Shown one piece after another: positions 62,343 through 64,000 of a stretch of 64,000 nucleotides of DNA. The stretch spans positions 1,054,001 through 1,118,000 of the forward strand of contig NZ_CP092104.1 of NCBI RefSeq assembly GCF_016918765.2. Direction: 5' to 3'. The notes beneath the pieces are model-generated. The model worked only from the letters and a program-made list of their open reading frames with translations, was not told where the DNA came from and did no database searches. This stretch comes from Flagellatimonas centrodinii. Lineage in GTDB: Bacteria > Pseudomonadota > Gammaproteobacteria > Nevskiales > Nevskiaceae. A program made the translations under genes and the position numbers. Positions within the stretch are counted from its first letter, which is position 1, and each line of letters opens with the position of its first letter.

Positions 62343-62600
62343 ATGACAACAGTGCGTAAGACGATCACGCTGACCGACCAGCAGGGCGCATGGGTGAAGG
62401 CCCGTATCGCCAACGGGGACTTCACGAATGACAGCGAATACATCCGTGATCTGATCCGCAGAGACCAGCAGAGCAAGGCCGAGGTCGAATCCATTCGTAC
62501 CGCATTGATCGCCGGCGAGAACAGCGGGCTGAGCGACAAGAAGCCCGGTCAGATCCTGCAGGCAGTCATAAAGCGGAAGCGCAAACGTGGGGCGCTTTAG
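62343..62600 (+). CDS. parD: ParD-type antitoxin
   Basis: 85 residues from the ATG at 62343. VRKTITLTDQQGAWVKARIANGDFTNDSEYIRDLIRRDQQ (residues 4-43) is the classic ParD ribbon-helix-helix; the C-terminal half wraps the toxin. It overlaps parE by 14 bp. Confidence 0.95.
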   Translation: MTTVRKTITLTDQQGAWVKARIANGDFTNDSEYIRDLIRRDQQSKAEVESIRTALIAGENSGLSDKKPGQILQAVIKRKRKRGAL

Positions 62601-62880
62601 GCTGACCAAGGCGGCGGAACAGGATCTCGAACAAATATTCGACTTCGGGATCGATCGATTCGGCCTGGATCAGACCATGAAATATCAGGTCGGATTGGAT
62701 CAGCAGTTACATGCGCTTGCCGACCAGCCACTGGTGTATCAAGCCGTAGACCATATCCGGCCAGGCTACCGACGCGGCGTCTACCGCAGTCACGCGATCT
62801 ACTACCGTGTCGAAGGCAACGGCATTCTCATTGTGCGCATCCTGGGGAACCAGAATCCCGACACGGCATTGAGCGGGTGA
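62587..62880 (+). CDS. parE: ParE-type toxin
   Basis: 97 residues from a GTG at 62587. FRLTKAAEQDLEQIFDFGIDRFG, the HIRPGYRRGVYRSHAIYYRVE core and the ILIVRILGNQNP end are typical of ParE, a gyrase inhibitor. The pair appears complete. Confidence 0.95.
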   Translation: MGRFRLTKAAEQDLEQIFDFGIDRFGLDQTMKYQVGLDQQLHALADQPLVYQAVDHIRPGYRRGVYRSHAIYYRVEGNGILIVRILGNQNPDTALSG

Positions 62881-63050
62881 TCAATCTCACCGCTCGGCCA
62901 ATCGTGATGAGAACCTCTTCATCCTGTCCGACTCGTGTGAGCGCTACGGCTTAGCGTGGTAAGGCTGTTGCAGTTCTGCTGTGATCAGCCGGCGCTGATA
63001 AGGTGTGCGTCCCATTTTCCACATTTTCCGTGCGTCGAGAGAAATGAAGA

Positions 63051-63080
63051 AGGCCGGGATGATAGGTCCCGGCCTTTTTT
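63051..63080 (+). terminator. Strong rightward hairpin terminator without an obvious gene
   Basis: AGGCCGGGA and TCCCGGCCT arms (63051-63059, 63067-63075) followed by TTTTTT. The nearest plus-strand gene (parE) ends 170 bp earlier; the stretch between 62881 and 63050 has no open frame of note. It may end the parDE message or a small RNA. Confidence 0.75.
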
Positions 63081-63119
63081 GGTCTGCGTTGCGGTTGCTC
63101 GACACTCACCGCTCTTCAC

Positions 63120-63719
63120 TCAGAACTGAAGCTTCACCCCCACACTCCGCGCCTCGAACTCGCTGCCGGATTTATCGAGGTACAGCATGTAGTCCGCTGT
63201 CAGCCGCAGCCGGCCATCCAACACACTGCTGAAGACGTCGAACTCGATGCCGCCACCATAGCTGTGGCCGGATTCCGACTCACTGAAGCTGTCGCGGTTG
63301 AGCGGTGTGCTGCCAGCGGTGAAGTTCGCATCGCCTTCGAACTCCGCCTTCACTCTGGTGTAGCCCAGCAGGCCGTAGAGGCTGACTCGCTCGTTGAGCG
63401 GAACGCTGCCACGCAGATACGCCCCAAACAGTTGCTTCAGACCAAGCTCGCCATTGACCGCAACCGGGGTCGGGTCGGTGGTCATGAGGGTGACGTTGTC
63501 GTCTCCGCCCATGCCGCCGTGCAGCTCCACACTGAGGTAGTCGCTCAGCTGCTGGCCGAGCACCAGGCGAATGCCACTGCCTTCGGCGAAGTTGCCTTCC
63601 AGTTGCCAGTTGAGGCTACTGATGCTGGCGTAGCGGGCCGGGGTTTCGTCCTGCGCCAGCGCCGGTACTGAAATCAGACCGGCCAGCAAGACCAGCGGGA
63701 TCATTTTCGTTTTCATCAT
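63120..63719 (-). CDS. Small outer-membrane beta-barrel protein (copy 2)
   Basis: 199 residues, same length as the copy at 14318 and nearly identical over most of it (YASISSLNWQLEGNFAEGSG; SLYGLLGYTRVKAEFEG; terminal VGVKLQF). The main differences are in the middle strand (LKQLFGAYLRGSVPLNERVS). A signal peptide ends LISVPALA. GGAGAAACAG precedes the paired ATGs at 63719/63716. It follows an autotransporter-like gene as in copy 1. Ligand unknown. Confidence 0.85.
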   Translation of the reverse strand: MMKTKMIPLVLLAGLISVPALAQDETPARYASISSLNWQLEGNFAEGSGIRLVLGQQLSDYLSVELHGGMGGDDNVTLMTTDPTPVAVNGELGLKQLFGAYLRGSVPLNERVSLYGLLGYTRVKAEFEGDANFTAGSTPLNRDSFSESESGHSYGGGIEFDVFSSVLDGRLRLTADYMLYLDKSGSEFEARSVGVKLQF

Positions 63720-63831
63720 TGTCTGTTTCTCCATGAATAGCCGCCGAGTGGTGAGTGATAAAGGCCGACAACCACCAACGCTTCTGCCTCTACTCAGCAC
63801 TCACCACTCATCACTCAGCACTGTCTTGCGC

Positions 63832-64000
63832 TCACCACTGGTAGCGGAAGCCGGCACTAAGGCCGAGGCTGCTGTAGTCATCGCCGCTGGTGCTACGGGC
63901 ATCGATGTAGCCACTGACGTTGCCACTGGCATCGCTGATGCCGATACGCCCGGCCAGATCGAGGAAGCTGCCGTCGAAGGTGTCGGCCAGACTGGCAGCG
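63832..64000 (-). CDS. Autotransporter-like outer-membrane protein, C-terminal end (runs off window)
   Basis: The last 55 codons of a beta-barrel, ending GLSAGFRYQW and stop at 63832. Segments DTFDGSFLDLAGRIGISDA, SGYIDA and DDYSSLGLSAGF line up with the end of the 15016 protein (DDFSGDFTELALGLNLSN, SGFINL, DDYDMLGASAGF). The rest lies beyond base 64000. Confidence 0.8.
   Translation of the reverse strand, partial: AASLADTFDGSFLDLAGRIGISDASGNVSGYIDARSTSGDDYSSLGLSAGFRYQW

Overview
The window is about 64 kb of high-GC DNA with gammaproteobacterial gene neighbourhoods (yggX-mutY-asmA; pyrE next to an exonuclease III gene; argB-dut-coaBC; radC-rpmB-rpmG). A CYP153-type alkane hydroxylase, a PQQ alcohol dehydrogenase and methylcitrate-cycle genes suggest a hydrocarbon- or fatty-acid-using bacterium, possibly of the Nevskiales/Solimonadaceae/Algiphilaceae type. 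That placement is an inference from gene content, not a measurement.

Layout. 0-8.9 kb: end of acnD, prpF, a quinohemoprotein alcohol dehydrogenase, an alanine-rich secreted protein, a CYP153 P450 with its [2Fe-2S] ferredoxin, and a divergent AraC-type regulator with two spaced palindromes in the shared control region. Together these could oxidise alkanes to alcohols, oxidise the alcohols further, and recycle propionyl-CoA. 8.9-14.3 kb: an accessory island with lower GC stretches, holding a ParDE-like pair, an unknown gene followed by a HEPN-like protein, an IS3-family element that cuts off an outer-membrane protein tail, and a protein with two zinc/HNH-like modules. The island ends at a second, diverged copy of the 3' end of the AraC gene. 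14.3-23.2 kb: a surface/signalling locus with FecI-type sigma factor, FecR, a 1244-residue STN-containing TonB-dependent receptor, an autotransporter-like protein and a small beta-barrel.

23.2-49.4 kb is mostly housekeeping: tRNA-Phe, yggX, mutY, asmA, a lipoprotein hydrolase, thiS, tRNA-Gly(CCC), thiG, trmB, prk, an aldo/keto reductase, ampG-like permease, exonuclease III, pyrE, argB, dut, coaBC, radC, rpmB, rpmG (too short for usual ORF cut-offs), mgtE, a GbsR/MarR-type regulator co-transcribed with cydAB, fbp, mscL, and a divergent epimerase/ferredoxin-reductase pair that share a CATG start. 49.5-60.8 kb: a large secreted lipoprotein, an L,D-transpeptidase, a molybdopterin oxidoreductase, an adenylate/guanylate cyclase, an Old Yellow Enzyme, small membrane and lipoproteins and a TauD-type dioxygenase.

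60.8-64 kb is a second accessory stretch: vapBC, an orphan CopG-type antitoxin with a toxin remnant, and parDE, with REP palindromes between them. It runs into a second copy of the autotransporter/small beta-barrel pair in the same orientation, 48.8 kb from the first. The items most worth following are the island protein with tandem HNH-like modules, the HEPN-like gene pair, the duplicated surface cassette, a dispersed composite repeat that supplies the last residues of the molybdopterin oxidoreductase, and three well-formed operator candidates (CYP153, cydAB, parDE).
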